Shown: positions 1-14,319, numbered from the stretch's first letter. The stretch is DNA of 64,000 nucleotides from Theocolax elegans (GCA_026168455.1 CM047428.1:14789313-14853312), one strand, 5' to 3'. Notes: generated by a model not told the origin, from the sequence alone. Made by a program: numbers and translations.

Positions 1-1216
1 TTTTATTTTTCGATGTCGCACCAGTGTTTATTTCCATCATATCTTATTGTTTTTTTATCACGTAAAAATTGCGAAGATTTTAATAATTTGTACGAATGCT
101 ACGTTTACTGTAATAATTGCCATTGATAACCATTTTCTTTTATCCCGGTAGATACTTAAAATTTTTTAATTTTTTACTGATCTTGTCGTCACAACGCAAA
201 CAAATCAAATATCGATTAAAATTTCTATCTGTACAGTATATGTTTATATATTAATGTAAACGAGCATACTTACGAATCACCCGCAATTTTTTCAAATTGT
301 AAATTTCCACGATAAAGAAAAAAAAAATATGTCAGCGAGAAAATGAAAATTCGAGATAGCCTTTTCTTCTAGTCGTCGGCGAGTAAAATGAAATTGACCG
401 CTCGAAGACAAAAACTAAAGGCTAAGATAAGAAAAATCGCTTGACATATCCTGCGTGTCATAATTGTCGAGTCTTCTAGTTGTACACCGTTAATACTTAG
501 CCAAAAATTATGTTTATTTAGTTGTCGTATATACATATATGTATATGTATGTATGTATATATATATATATATATTTCCTTTGCTAGTTGTATTTTTTTTG
601 CGCCAGTCGAGCGAATCACGAATCTCCGATCAAAAATAAAAAGCAAAACACACACACACACAGTCGAATGGAATTTTTTTGTAAATATTCGCCGATCGGA
701 TTTTCGCGACGCTTTTAAGTCTCGTTTTGCGTTTTTTTTTTTTTTTTGTAAAACGAATATTGTAGAAGTATATCTTTTTTGTTTTGCATGTTATACGCGT
801 ATTGTTGATTTATTCTAGATGAAAGAAAACAAAAAGTAAAAAAAAAAAACAGATTTTATGTAATGTGTACGACGTGTCTTTCGCTTCAGTGAATGAAAAT
901 TGCATTTACGTATGTAAACACTCGATGATAGGCGATTTTTAAAATGAAAGTACAAAACGATAATGTCGATCGTCGAGTTTCTTTATACGGAGCCAAAATG
1001 ATGGAAAAAGAGAGAATATATTAATGAGACATCACAAACACACATACGCACAACGAAAGACTTTTCTTTTTTTTTTCGAGCGCCGTTGATCATCGTTTTT
1101 TGCAATATGCGTTCGTACATCAAACGTGGTTTTCTTTCTCTTACTTTTTCATTTTATTGTCCTCTTACTATCTTACTATTTTTTTTCTTTTCGTCTTTTG
1201 TAAATAAGCTATTTTA

Positions 1217-1270
<54 letters not shown>

Positions 1271-2379
1271 TGTGCTACGATCCATCGATTTGCAATTTCG
1301 CCTGTATACGCATGTTTACGAGCGCACGAATCTTATACGTATGCACACCGTTGTCGCGCAATTTATTAAAGAATGGTATAATTTTAATCTGGTTATATTT
1401 TGTTTTTATTTTAACTGTTTAATGCGTCCCTCACCTTTATATCCTTTCTTGTATTATTATTATTTATTTAATACTCGAGCATCATTTTTTTTAAAATTAA
1501 TTTGGTTTTCGTATAGAAGACCAAATTTTCATGAGAGTATGTATAATTATATACAATAAGATTTACACAATATGGTTTTTATTATTTTTAAGTTTTATAT
1601 TGATATTGTCGTTAGTAATAATAGGATAGCATATTGTTGTTATTATCTTTATTATCAAATGATCGATTTTTTTAGGTATATATTTATTTATCAGTATGTC
1701 ATTATTGTATTTTTTTCTTGAGTAAACGTATAATTTTATACTATAGTTTGATCTTGGTGGTTCATACTTTGAAAATTATGCGACTTTTTATATCGATGGT
1801 AAAATGCAATTACTTTCTAATTAATTATTAACCATTTCAGAGCTGAATTAATTTAGAATATTTTTTTACATTTTTATTTATAATTTTATCAACACGATTG
1901 TTTTTAAATATAGAATTGGTATAATATATTATCTTGTTAATGTAAAGATTCTAATGAAACATTTTTTTTACTATACTTTTAATAATTTACGTAATAATTT
2001 TTTTAATTAAAATTTTTCAGCCATGTACATTAGAACGTACATTGGGTATGAAATGGTAAAGTGTATGAACCTCCTCTTTTTGGTTTATCCTACATGTTTT
2101 CGTCGCATGAATCATATAAAATACATTATTAATCAGTACATTATATATTATTTGAATAATGCAATATTATCGTTATTTTTTTATAAGCTTTATATTATTA
2201 TATATTTATTGTAAATGTTTGTAGAGGGTGACAATAATTGCGTTTCAATAAGATTAACATGGTTGAAATAATGTACGAATGAAATGGAATTATTATCCCC
2301 TATTATTATTTGGTAGCTTGATAAAAATGATGAAAAGTAAAATGAGTATAAACTAAACGATTGCGTCTCTGTATTCCAG
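1..2379. other. AT-rich non-coding stretch upstream of first zinc-finger exon
   Basis: No reading frame here has coding character. Open frames near 522-818 and 1272-1559 are low-complexity AT translations. The stretch contains (AT)n around 545-575, a CA run near 650-662 and an (ATT)n microsatellite at about 1217-1270. It ends in a splice acceptor (cag-like 'ttccag' at 2374-2379), so its right part is most simply an intron of the gene whose exon starts at 2380. Confidence 0.6.
1217..1270. repeat. (ATT)n microsatellite
   Basis: About 18 uninterrupted copies of the ATT trinucleotide are seen directly. The same microsatellite recurs at about 5259-5307, 5998-6045, 8010-8040, 8248-8290, 10266-10292 and 10502-10546. 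Several of these mark the edges of tandem duplications. Confidence 0.95.
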
Positions 2380-3011
2380 ATTACACGCAGTCATCGGGTG
2401 GAAGCAGCAGCGGCGGCAGCATAAAATCCGAATCACCGGACAAGTCTCTTGGACTGTGCACCCCCGAAAAGTCGAGCACTCCTCAGCAAGGCTCGACCGA
2501 GTCAGGTGCATTGTTATCGACTCCGACAACACCGACGAGTACGACGAGCAACAATCCAACGACGAACACGACGACGAGCTCACCAAGATCAACACCAAGA
2601 CCAGTTAATTCGACACCCCCTGCACCGATGAGTGCACCGTCAGCTCGACAAGTACCGAAACGTCGTATGAGACGTCGAACAACATCTCAATCCCAAGATC
2701 CAGCTGAACAATTGACCGAAATGTCAGTAAGGGGTTTGAATTTATTCCGTTACGCTTCGATATCCGAAGGAGTGTATCAATGCACCGAATGTGCTAAGGT
2801 TGACATACAAAAAACTTTCAAGAATAAATACAGTTTCCAACGCCACGCGTTCTTGTATCACGAAGGACAGCAAAGGAAGGTATTCCCTTGTCCGATTTGC
2901 CGGAAAGAATTCTCGAGGCCGGATAAAATGAAGAATCACATGAAGACGTCGCATGATTGTTTTATGCCTAAGGACTGCGTTATACCTTATGAATTTTACT
3001 TGCCTCCGTAA
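2380..3011 (+). CDS. fru: Alternative 3'-terminal exon of a BTB zinc-finger gene, probably fruitless (zinc-finger pair 1)
   Basis: This is a terminal coding exon of 209 codons after a split codon, entered at the acceptor 'gtattccag' ending 2379 with one base supplied by the previous exon. The first ~110 residues are a Ser/Thr/Pro-rich linker. Two C2H2 zinc fingers follow: an atypical long first finger (C-x2-C, then 17 residues, H-x4-H; CTEC...HAFLYH) and a canonical second finger (CPIC-x12-H-x4-H), separated by a basic linker. A short tail ends in YEFYLPP before the TAA. A C-terminal finger pair on its own 3' exon is the layout of the insect BTB-ZF genes fruitless, lola and related genes, which make DNA-binding transcription factors by alternative splicing. 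I read the finger block as fruitless-like from memory of the family; chinmo or another BTB-ZF gene is the main alternative. The BTB exon is outside the window. Confidence 0.6.
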
Positions 3012-5005
3012 ATTAACTATATCGTTTTATGGTATTTGAGGAATGTTTTACGGGTTTATATATTGTTGGGGTAGTCATGCTTACTTCCTTCCTCTTACGG
3101 GAATCATCTTTTTCGGGGCCTCTTAATCATTCGAATTTGGTAATCTTGTTTTGAGTCAGTTGATGTCACCATTTTAACACGTACAAACATTCTTTTAGTT
3201 ACACTTATTCAAAATTCAAATTAATCGTTTTTATTTTATCATCAATTGTGAGACGATTTTTACTGATTCATGTCAAGAAAATACAGCTTTCTTTCCGTTT
3301 CAATGTCGAGGCAACTATTCAAAATTACATTATAGAACGTTTTTTGTAAAAATCACATTGGTATTTGAAAGCTTGTCTCCGTATATAAGTAAAAAAAAAT
3401 ACAGTATTATTTTTAATAATGTCCTATTTTTATTAATTACTTTGAAATTTTCTGTGCAAGTACAATCGTGATTCAATTTATAATATTATTACGCGACAAA
3501 TAATTTTCCAATATAAAATTAACGTTAAATACAATAATATTGTCACCAAAATAAAATTAATCTGATACCTTAAGACTGTTTTCGTAACAAAAAAAAATTT
3601 AGTCTTCCTAAAAGAAACTTTATTTTATCGAATTTTATATTAACATACAGAAATGATCGTCCGAAAAAAATAAACATTTCCTCGATACTACAAGAATAAA
3701 CGAGTGGTCTTAAATTTAGTAAAATATTTCTATTCAATATTAGGCTGCGGTGATTTCATTGTGAAGTCTCATAGAGAAGATTGCGAGTGAAAATTACTTG
3801 ATTTTACTTGACATTAAAAATAAGTAAATATTTTACTTCAATTTAAACCAAGATGTACAATTTTCTTTTTTTCTGATTTTTACATTTGAAGTAATTTTTA
3901 CTTACAATTTTGTTTTCATTTAAAAAAAATGAGACTATGCGAGATACGCCTTGTGCTTTAGAAAATCAATAATTATTTTCCGACTAGATTGATGGGAAAC
4001 TGGGGGAATTCTTTGCTTAACAATTTGTGTAATGGGGTATATTTTGAGTTATAATGTAAAAGCAAGGTTTAACATTTTTTTATATATATTTAGAATGTTT
4101 TATATTAAAGTCTTCTGTGACTTTATTAGTATTTAGTAAAGGACTCTAATCTTAAGTTTATTTTATTCGATACATACTTTTGATGAATCGACTGAAAATA
4201 GTTTCAATATAATACATTTTCTAACAATACGCTATCTTCATTCCTAAACATTAAATAGAGCACTGACTAAGTAAAAAAATTTCTTTTAATGTATCTTTTT
4301 CCATAATTAAGGTATTTTCAGTCATACCCCAAAAAGCTGCTCGACATAATTACCTTCAATCAAAACAGCAAATTATGGATTATTCCAAATTTATTGTTAA
4401 AAAAGATCTAAAAACCTTAGCAAAGAATTTCACCGAATTAAATGTAGGCGTTCACGCTGTGCCTTAAATAGAATCATAATGGTCCACACTTCCCACAGAT
4501 TGTACCATCCCCCTATAATATGTATATTACGTTCGTTCAAAATTTTCAATCAACGAGACGAATCGTAGAGCAGACAGCGACACTGTGATCAGATGTTAAG
4601 GGACTCGACAGTATTTTTGTTTTTCTCTCGTACGAATGCATATTTTGTAAAGCAAAAGCAATTTTTTTTGCGTCTTAGCCTGTAAGCGACGAGTTAAAAA
4701 AAGGGAGCAGATGCAATAAGCAAAACGTATATGTGTATAAAAAAAAAAGATTCCTTCCCTGCGTCTGTTGTTTACTCCTTTATATACTTAAAATCGCTGT
4801 GTCTTCTGCGAATTTATTTATCCGAGGTTCGCTTGTCTCTTATTCTTCTTTTTTTTAATTCCAAAATAAAAGTACATATCCAATTTATAAAACGTATGTA
4901 CACATGCATTTTTTTTATGTCACTGTTGAAAAAAAAATACGAAAAAATCTTCCCGATGGTGCGCGCAAAAGACGTAGAAAGTATTTCAAGAGTATATATG
5001 CATAA

Positions 5006-5038
<33 letters not shown>

Positions 5039-5040
5039 TT
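3012..5040 (+). other. Probable 3' UTR and flanking AT-rich DNA
   Basis: No coding frame is seen after the TAA at 3009-3011. AATAAA-type signals occur, the first clear one at about 3550-3555 and others near 3668 and 3694, so a transcript ending on this exon could be polyadenylated there or further on. The rest is AT-rich with (AT)n near 5020-5038. I found no let-7 target seed (CTACCTC) on the + strand here. Confidence 0.4.
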
Positions 5041-5257
5041 CCAAGAGTTATAATTACAAAGTGCGTTAGAATGACTTATATTAGATGACGAGGTAGATTC
5101 TTTTGGACCGTGTCTAGATGCACAAATATACTAGAATCGACTGCCTAGCAGTGATCGATGTATATGTGTACAGACCTCGAGTGTATTATAGATTATAGAT
5201 TTATTTACTCCTTATGTTATTGCTATTTTTATTATTATTCGCTGTTACGATTACCGC

Positions 5258-5309
<52 letters not shown>

Positions 5310-6016
5310 TGTGTTATGAGCGCACATTGTATGTTTTCTTTTAAAAAAAAGTAATTATGCACCCATATTGCGTTGATTCCTGGGGTGATTCTGTATGTCC
5401 CACTTTACCGATTGAAGTACAGAAAATAATAAATTCTACTTGTAAGTATATAATTGTATTCGTCGTTTTTTTATACAAAATTATATGTATATTTTAACAT
5501 AGTCTACCGTACAAAATGTAATTGTAAAATTTTTTCCCGATCACATATAAAAACTAATGAATAATTGAAGACTCTTTCGGTAAAATAGTTAATTTCGCTT
5601 TGATCACTCTAGGATTATAAAGTCTACATATATATAAATACATATATATGTTTTCCGTTTCGCGACTGAAAAAATACAACGTTGTTGAGTTTTTTTCCTT
5701 CATTATATGAATTTTCGGTGTTGGGATGCACTCTTCTAAATAATCGCAAATAAATAAATAAATATATATATATATATTTCCAAGAGTTATAATTACAAAG
5801 TGCGTTAGAATGACTTATATTAGATGACGAGGTAGATTCTTTTGGACCGTGTCTAGATGCACAAATATACTAGAATCGACTGCCTAGCAGTGATCGATGT
5901 ATATGTGTACAGACCTCGAGTGTATTATAGATTATAGATTTATTTACTCCTTATGTTATTGCTATTTTTATTATTATTCGCTGTTACGATTACCGCTATT
6001 ATTATTATTATTATTA

Positions 6017-6047
<31 letters not shown>

Positions 6048-6505
6048 TGTGTTATGAGCGCACATTGTATGTTTTCTTTTAAAAAAAAGTAATTATGCAC
6101 CCATATTGCGTTGATTCCTGGGGTGATTCTGTATGTCCCACTTTACCGATTGAAGTACAGAAAATAATAAATTCTACTTGTAAGTATATAATTGTATTCG
6201 TCGTTTTTTTATACAAAATTATATGTATATTTTAACATAGTCTACCGTACAAAATGTAATTGTAAAATTTTTTCCCGATCACATATAAAAACTAATGAAT
6301 AATTGAAGACTCTTTCGGTAAAATAGTTAATTTCGCTTTGATCACTCTAGGATTATAAAGTCTACATATATATAAATACATATATATGTTTTCCGTTTCG
6401 CGACTGAAAAAATACAACGTTGTTGAGTTTTTTTCCTTCATTATATGAATTTTCGGTGTTGGGATGCACTCTTCTAAATAATCGCAAATAAATAAATAAA
6501 TATAT
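5041..6505. repeat. Tandem duplication, period 739 bp (2 copies)
   Basis: Copy 1 (5041-5779) and copy 2 (5780-about 6505) start with the same text (CCAAGAGTTATAATTACAAA) and stay almost identical through an internal (ATT)n tract, which differs slightly between them. Both end in AAATA/AT repeats. No gene is contained. The near-identity means either a very recent duplication or an assembly duplicate. Confidence 0.9.
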
Positions 6506-8245
6506 ACATATATATATATGTATGTATGTAGTATGTATGTATGTATATATGTGTATATATATATACATACATACTTATACATATAGATAAATAGATAAAT
6601 AATCGCGCTCGTCCCTCGTTATCGAGTGACTTACGATACTGCGTAAGGTCGAGTTTTCGCGAAAAGCAGTATTGGTCTTCCGCATTATATATTTGTTAGA
6701 GGTGTGTGTGTGAGTGTCAATGAATGAAAGAGAAATGGGTGTGAGAAATTTTTTGTAATAAAGAATAAAATTGAAAGAAAACGTAAGAGAAGAATTTTAT
6801 ATTTATAGAGCAAATATATACATTCATAAAAAAGTGTTGTCAAACCTATTTTGTGACGAAAAAGAAAGCCCGAATTTTTTTTGGTCGTGACGGCCAAGCG
6901 TTTAAATTGTTTATTATACAGTTAGATATATTATGTATTACGTTATACTAACCGGCACGAGTTTCGCTGATAAAAAAAAAGAAGAAAAATATTATTTACA
7001 ATTTTTTTGTAAGTTTAGATTGTGATACGATATTGAAACAATATTGTTGATGACGCATTGAAAATGCCATGTTTTTTTTGTGTTACTTAAATCATTTCTT
7101 TTTTCTATATGGTTCTGCGCTAAAGAGAAGGTTTGAATATTTTAAATTGAATATTTGCACGAATTTTTTTTACATGTACATATTATAATAATTCACCCGA
7201 TTACTTGTAAGTCTAACATGTAATTTGTAGAAATATTTGTTGAGAATAACTAGTGCAGTTTTTTATACATTGATGTCGACTGATTTGGTTATTATTGATA
7301 AATATTTGTGCAAATGCCTTATGTAATTTAATATAAATGATGATTAATAAACTTTGCACATATTTGGGTAAATCAAATAAATATTATATTATTGAAAAAT
7401 GTCGATTCGTATAAATATTTATTTAAAATTTTGGAACACCGTCTTAAGTTTTTTTTTTTCATACTTGTGTAACAAATATTAAATATTTGTTAAATTTATT
7501 TACCTCTATGGGTAAATTTAGAAAATGGAAAAAACATATATTATATATTTATATATTGTAATTTAAAAGACTTGTCCGTTACGAATAGAAAAAGTTGCTT
7601 TCAACAAAATTGTCACTAGGCGTCTTCCACGCGTAAGTAATCGATGGCATCATCGATATTTGATATACTTATATCGATATTTGATAGCCACTGAAATAAT
7701 TATGTTAAATTTCTTAATTTTATTAGCACAAAAGCGTAAAAAGTAAAAAGTTTATTTATAGTCGCAAGTGTTTTTCTTCTCTCTTCCATGTATTATTGAA
7801 TAATGCGAATTCACACTTATTACGTTTATAATTTTCTATCGCTATTATACTTATATCGCTTAATATATATATAATATATATAAATATACGATTACACATG
7901 AATGTATAACACCGGGTACTAGGTAGCGCGGTTTCATCGCATTGAAGAACTAAAATTACGTATATAGGCTTTAATGAAATAAAAACAAAATGGATATTTA
8001 AAGCGAGTTGAATATTATTATTATTATTATTATTATTATTTACGGCACTTCGTCAAGTTTGCGCACCCGACCAAAATATAACGATAACCGCGACGAAGGA
8101 TCCGAGATCTTGACCGGGGAAGTTTATTTTTTGTCTTGATGAGAGGTTTTATATATATATATACTATACATACATTTATACTTAGATATCACCAATTTAT
8201 ATTTTACGATGCGCGATTTAATAAATGTAGCGCTTATTAACATAA

Positions 8246-8283
<38 letters not shown>

Positions 8284-8758
8284 TATTATTAATTGTGTTA
8301 TGAGCGCACATTGTATGTTTTCTTTTAAAAAAAAGTAATTATGCACCCATATTGCGTTGATTCCTGGGGTGATTCTGTATGTCCCACTTTACCGATTGAA
8401 GTACAGAAAATAATAAATTCTACTTGTAAGTATATAATTGTATTCGTCGTTTTTTTATACAAAATTATATGTATATTTTAACATAGTCTACCGTACAAAA
8501 TGTAATTGTAAAATTTTTTCCCGATCACATATAAAAACTAATGAATAATTGAAGACTCTTTCGGTAAAATAGTTAATTTCGCTTTGATCACTCTAGGATT
8601 ATAAAGTCTACATATATATAAATACATATATATGTTTTCCGTTTCGCGACTGAAAAAATACAACGTTGTTGAGTTTTTTTCCTTCATTATATGAATTTTC
8701 GGTGTTGGGATGCACTCTTCTAAATAATCGCAAATAAATAAATAAATATATACATATA

Positions 8759-8794
<36 letters not shown>

Positions 8795-10501
8795 TATATG
8801 TGTATATATATATATACATACATACTTATACATATATATAAATAGATAAATAATCGCGCTCGTCCCTCGTTATCGAGTGACTTACGATACTGCGTAAGGT
8901 CGAGTTTTCGCGAAAAGCAGTATTGGTCTTCCGCATTATATATTTGTTAGAGGTGTGTGTGTGAGTGTCAATGAATGAAAGAGAAATGGGTGTGAGAAAT
9001 TTTTTTGTAATAAAGAATAAAATTGAAAGAAAACGTAAGAGAAGAATTTTATATTTATAGAGCAAATATATACATTCATAAAAAAGTGTTGTCAAACCTA
9101 TTTTGTGACGAAAAAGAAAGCCCGAATTTTTTTTTGGTCGTGACGGCCAAGCGTTTAAATTGTTTATTATACAGTTAGATATATTATGTATTACGTTATA
9201 CTAACCGGCACGAGTTTCGCTGATAAAAAAAAAGAAGAAAAATATTATTTACAATTTTTTTGTAAGTTTAGATTGTGATACGATATTGAAACAATATTGT
9301 TGATGACGCATTGAAAATGCCATGTTTTTTTTGTGTTACTTAAATCATTTCTTTTTTCTATATGGTTCTGCGCTAAAGAGAAGGTTTGAATATTTTAAAT
9401 TGAATATTTGCACGAATTTTTTTTACATGTACATATTATAATAATTCACCCGATTACTTGTAAGTCTAACATGTAATTTGTAGAAATATTTGTTGAGAAT
9501 AACTAGTGCAGTTTTTTATACATTGATGTCGACTGATTTGGTTATTATTGATAAATATTTGTGCAAATGCCTTATGTAATTTAATATAAATGATGATTAA
9601 TAAACTTTGCACATATTTTGGGTAAATCAAATAAATATTATATTATTGAAAAATGTCGATTCGTATAAATATTTATTTAAAATTTTGGAACACCGTCTTA
9701 AGTTTTTTTTTTTCATACTTGTGTAACAAATATTAAATATTTGTTAAATTTATTTACCTCTATGGGTAAATTTAGAAAATGGAAAAAACATATATTATAT
9801 ATTTATATATTGTAATTTAAAGACTTGTCCGTTACGAATAGAAAAAGTTGCTTTCAACAAAATTGTCACTAGGCGTCTTCCACGCGTAAGTAATCGATGG
9901 CATCTACGATATTTGATATACTTATATCGATATTTGATAGCCACTGAAATAATTATGTTAAATTTCTTAATTTTATTAGCACAAAAGCGTAAAAAGTAAA
10001 AAGTTTATTTATAGTCGCAAGTGTTTTCTTCTCTCTTCCATGTATTATTGAATAATGCGAATTCACACTTATTACGTTATAATTTTCTATCGCTATTATA
10101 CTTATATCGCTTAATATATATATATATATATATAAATATACGATTACACATGAATGTATAACACCGGGTACTAGGTAGCGCGGTTTCATCGCATTGAAGA
10201 ACTAAAATTACGTATATAGGCTTTAATGAAATAAAAACAAAATGGATATTTAAAGCGAGTTGAATATTATTATTATTATTATTATTATTATTTACGGCAC
10301 TTCGTCAAGTTTGCGCACCCGACCAAAATATAACGATAACCGCGACGAAGGATCCGAGATCTTGACCGGGGAAGTTTATTTTTTGTCTTGATGAGAGGTT
10401 TTATATATATATATACTATACATACATTTATACTTAGATATCACCAATTTATATTTTACGATGCGCGATTTAATAAATGTAGCGCTTATTAACATAATTA
10501 A

Positions 10502-10546
<45 letters not shown>
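6042..10546. repeat. Tandem duplication, period about 2246 bp (2 copies)
   Basis: Copy 1 (6042-8287) and copy 2 (8288-about 10535) both start at ATTAATTGTGTTATGAGCGC and end in an (ATT)n tract. They differ only by scattered single-base indels, mostly in homopolymers, and by microsatellite length. The first ~460 bp is also the second half of the 739-bp duplication unit just upstream, so that segment occurs three times. No coding exon is seen inside either copy; open frames here are short AT-rich translations. Confidence 0.9.
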
Positions 10547-10548
<2 letters not shown>

Positions 10549-11317
10549 TGTATATTGTAATACGAGAAATGAAAGATGCAAAAAAATTATATATATATAT
10601 ACGTGAAAATTATTGGCCGAGGAGGAAAACGTAAGGTTAGAGGTATAAAGAAGCTGTTTCCACGCGTGTTTTTTAAATGGTGCCTACTGCATTAAGGAGA
10701 AGAAGGGAAAAATATAAAAGATGCCTGAATGTACCGTTTAATATTACCTGTATTTGTTTTTATCTAATTGTAGTTTCTTTGTAACTCTTTGTGATATACA
10801 TTGCAATAGTCTATCCGACCGAGCGTGTTTCTTGTATCAATGACCATAATCCTCCTATATAAAATAATATACATATATATATATGTGTGTGTGTGTGTGT
10901 ACATATATATATGTGTGTATCTATATTTATTATTTATACACATTTATATGCATATATGTGTATATAAACGTACATGTATAGAGAAACTTGAATGTTGTAG
11001 TTGAATTTTTTGTTGTACATCTGCACTTATCCTTATCACATATTGAACCTTCCTCTATAAGTTTCTTTTACACAAAATATATATATAGACACTTGAGTAA
11101 GACAATTACAAGAAATTCACAGACATACAAAATGATTTGTTTAGTAATTAACTGTTTATTTACCGATCAAGTTTAGCAAGTAAAATAAAGTTCGCGGCAA
11201 TTGAATTTGAAGAAAAATTATATAAGGGTATTATTTCAATGGAATCGATTGTTACCAGATGCTCAAAATATATTAATTATTACAATAATTTAATAAAATA
11301 CCAAGATGCTAGATAAC
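10547..11317. other. AT-rich non-coding stretch
   Basis: Nothing coding is visible. It contains (AT)n and (GT)n runs around 10868-10920. The 62-codon open frame at 10988-11176 has no recognisable motif and AT-biased composition. Confidence 0.5.
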
Positions 11318-11975
11318 TAACAAGGAGAAGCCACAACCTCTGGAAAACGGATCCTTACCGAACTCTCAGATACGATTTCTACTATAAAAATATGGAGAAA
11401 GCCGAAGTTTTAGAGTCCAACTTATTTTTACCATATAAGTAAATACCAAAAAATCTCGTCAAAGAAACCCTTGACTTTGATCGCTTATAACTCGGAAACA
11501 ATTAAAGATGTGCACTCAAACTAAATTTTAAAAGAAAGCTGAGATCGAGTAAATACATTTTGAAAAAGGAAGCTCAAATATCTCAATGTGGTCAAAAGCT
11601 ATGGAAGAAATAATAATTAGATAAAATTTTGGCTTAAAAAATAATCAAATTGTAATGCTGAATTTTCGAAAAACGTCTAATTTTTATTTCTACCATTATA
11701 ATTAACCAAATTAAGATATTTAAGTTTCTTTATCTATCTACTCGAACTTAGTTTTCTTTAAAAATTTGGCTTGAATGCACACCTCAACTCGTTTCCAAGT
11801 TACAAGCAACCAAAGTCAATAGTTTTTTCAGCGAGATTTTTCGTTATTTGGTTATATCTATTATCATAAAAAAGGACTTGGAACACTCCGGGTTTCTTCA
11901 TATTTTTATAGTAGAAATTATATCCTTGAGTTTAATAAGGATTCGTTTCCCGCAGGGTTGGTCCTCTCCTTCTAA
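11318..11975. mobile_element. Foldback (long inverted repeat) element, about 660 bp
   Basis: The left end (CTAACAAGGAGAAGCCACAA...) matches the reverse complement of the right end (...GGTCCTCTCCTTCTAAG) with moderate divergence. The pairing continues inward, for example through the shared block TTTCTACTATAAAAATATG near 11380-11397 and its complement near 11906-11925. There is no coding capacity. This is a non-autonomous hairpin MITE; it is related to the element at about 51410-51880. Confidence 0.7.
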
Positions 11976-12354
11976 GTAATATATTACTTTTAAAATTTTT
12001 AATTACTAATTATTTTTAGTCACCATTCAGAGTGATTGGTTCGAAAATAGTCAGGTTTCCGTGCAAATATTTTGTAAGGTGTCCTGAATATTTACATTTA
12101 GCCTTTTATTAAAATACTATACTATATTGTATTAAGTAAATAGTAATATTTATTAGAATAATAATATCTGAAATCTTGTGCTTGGTCGGTAAAAATCAAG
12201 TATGTTATTTCGCTTATATCAAAGTTTACCGACATTCTATCTTATATTTAAGGAGGTTCTGCAGTACCGACAGTATAATTTTTCGTTTTATTCGATGAAT
12301 ACGTTAAATTTCCAAATGTTATCAACCTATTACCATCAATTTATCTATTACATA

Positions 12355-12416
<62 letters not shown>

Positions 12417-12496
12417 GTTTGTTTGAAATTAATTGCATAAAATGAGAAATTGATAATGTCGGTACATGGGTATAAGATATAGTTTGCATGAATCAT
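11976..12496. other. AT-rich stretch with (AT)n microsatellite
   Basis: There is no coding signal. A pure (AT)n run of nearly 30 copies lies at about 12358-12415; the open frame crossing it is a repeat translation. Confidence 0.6.
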
Positions 12497-13946
12497 ATTT
12501 ATATATAATTATAGTAATTTTTTTTGTCTTGTTTGACTCAGTCGGTAACAATTGAGTAAGACATCCCTTTATAAAGTTTAGATCAAATTTAGAAAATTAT
12601 AATAACTTGTGTAAATTAAATATTATCTATAAAATATTTCATATGTAATGTAATAAAAGAAATACGATGCATCGCTATCAGGTAAATAAGAATAAATATA
12701 AATAAATAATACAAGTACGAGTAAGAAGCCGTCACTCTGTAAATCGCAAATAGTGCAAGATCACTTTCTTAATAGTACAAATATGGGCACTTTTTTCAAA
12801 ACCAAACATACTCTTTTGCAAAGTGGATGTTTGCTTTTGTCAAACATCTGCTTTTTGAAAAAGTGTATATTTCCATTGGAAAAAGTAACAATTCTCTTTT
12901 TTTGCTAGTTAAAAAACACTTTTTCGCAGTGATCAGATCTTTACAATAGCAAAGTCATTATTCACAATTTGCAATTTAGAGAGCAGGATATAATTTAAAA
13001 TATATATTTAACTTAAATATATAGTACAGTATAAATTAAAATATAATATCCCGAGGTTAAAAATAGCTACTGTACAGGTTAGAGCTAACCGAATATTTTC
13101 TACCAATTTTTATAAACAAATAGCTCCATTTTACCGAAAAATGGTTTTATTTCGTACTAAGGACAGCGGAGCTATAAAAGAGATTATAAAAAAAAATGTT
13201 TTCCCTTGCAGTATGCATATATATATATAATTATAGTAATTTTTTTTGTCTTGTTTGACTCAGTCGGTAACAATTGAGTAAGACATCCCTTTATAAAGTT
13301 TAGATCAAATTTAGAAAATTATAATAACTTGTGTAAATTAAATATTATCTATAAAATATTTCATATGTAATGTAATAAAGAAATACGATGCATCGCTATC
13401 AGGTAAATAAGAATAAATATAAATAAATAATACAAGTACGAGTAAGAAGCCGTCACTCTGTAAATCGCAAATAGTGCAAGATCACTTTCTTAATAGTACA
13501 AATATGGGCACTTTTTTCAAAACCAAACATACTCTTTTGCAAAGTGGATGTTTGCTTTTGTCAAACATCTGCTTTTTGAAAAAGTGTATATTTCCATTGG
13601 AAAAAGTAACAATTCTCTTTTTTTGCTAGTTAAAAACACTTTTTTCGCAGTGATCAGATCTTTACAATAGCAAAGTCATTATTCACTAATTTGCAATTTA
13701 GAGAGCAGGATATAATTTAAAATATATATTTAACTTAAATATATAGTACAGTATAAATTAAAATATAATATCCCGAGGTTAAAAATAGCTACTGTACAGG
13801 TTAGAGCTAACCGAATATTTTCAACCAATTTTTATAAACAAATAGCTCCATTTTACCGAAAAATGGTTTTATTGCGTACTAAGGACAGCGGAGCTATAAA
13901 AGAGATTATAAAAAAAATGTTTTCCCTTGCAGTATGCATATAATAG
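12497..13946. repeat. Tandem duplication, period about 722 bp (2 copies)
   Basis: Copies at about 12497-13218 and 13219-13946 share the block ATTATAGTAATTTTTTTTGT, then run collinear to CCCTTGCAGTATGCATAT. They differ by a few single-base changes and homopolymer indels. Each copy is flanked by a short (AT)n run. No gene is seen. Confidence 0.9.
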
Positions 13947-14080
13947 TATATAAAACTAAACAAAAAATCGAATCCTTAGATGAACCTTATATCCTTTAGA
14001 AAATACCAATCGCTTGTAGTATAGCACCATGTGAAATAACCAACTAACATACTAACGAGATAACCGTCCGAAAATTTCAG

Positions 14081-14319
14081 GAAGCCTACCTAACTTACCG
14101 AGCGATATAACCTTCGAGATTTGTTCGCCGATTCCCGAGAGTAACGACTACCCCGAGGATCTGGACGACGATTCAAACTCAAATTCCGAAGTGCTCGAGG
14201 ATTCTACGGCGAAAAAGTCGGTCGTGCAATTCCTTAGCGAGGAGCTGGTGAAACCCGAGGAGAGCTCGAGCTCGACCCCGACCGGTAACGGGGAACCAGA
14301 GCCTGAAGTACGGAAACAG
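14081..14319 (+). CDS. fru: Internal coding exon of the same zinc-finger gene (acidic/Ser-rich linker)
   Basis: The acceptor 'aaaatttcag' ends at 14080. The exon opens with two bases completing a split codon, exactly the same phase as the exon at 2380, so both can follow the same upstream exon. It encodes 79 codons rich in Asp, Glu and Ser (SLPNLPSDITFEICSPIPES at the start) and ends at PEVRKQ, where 'cag|gttggt' makes a good phase-0 donor at 14320. The frame stays open beyond the donor to a TAA at 14479-14481, so a read-through isoform ending there is possible. Its phase-0 end matches the next exon at 16728. No domain is recognised; it is probably a disordered linker between the BTB and zinc-finger parts. 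Confidence 0.55.

Noticed and set aside
522..818. 98-codon open frame
   Set aside because: Crosses (AT)n and CA runs; composition is low-complexity and not coding-like.
6292..6582. Minus-strand ORFs rich in Tyr/Ile (also 8538-8823)
   Set aside because: Translations of (TATG)n and (AT)n repeats, repeated because the DNA is duplicated.
3012..10546. let-7 target sites suggesting chinmo
   Set aside because: The GAGGTAG text near 5091 and 5830 is the sense seed, not a target site, on the + strand; no CTACCTC was found, so there is no support for chinmo from this.
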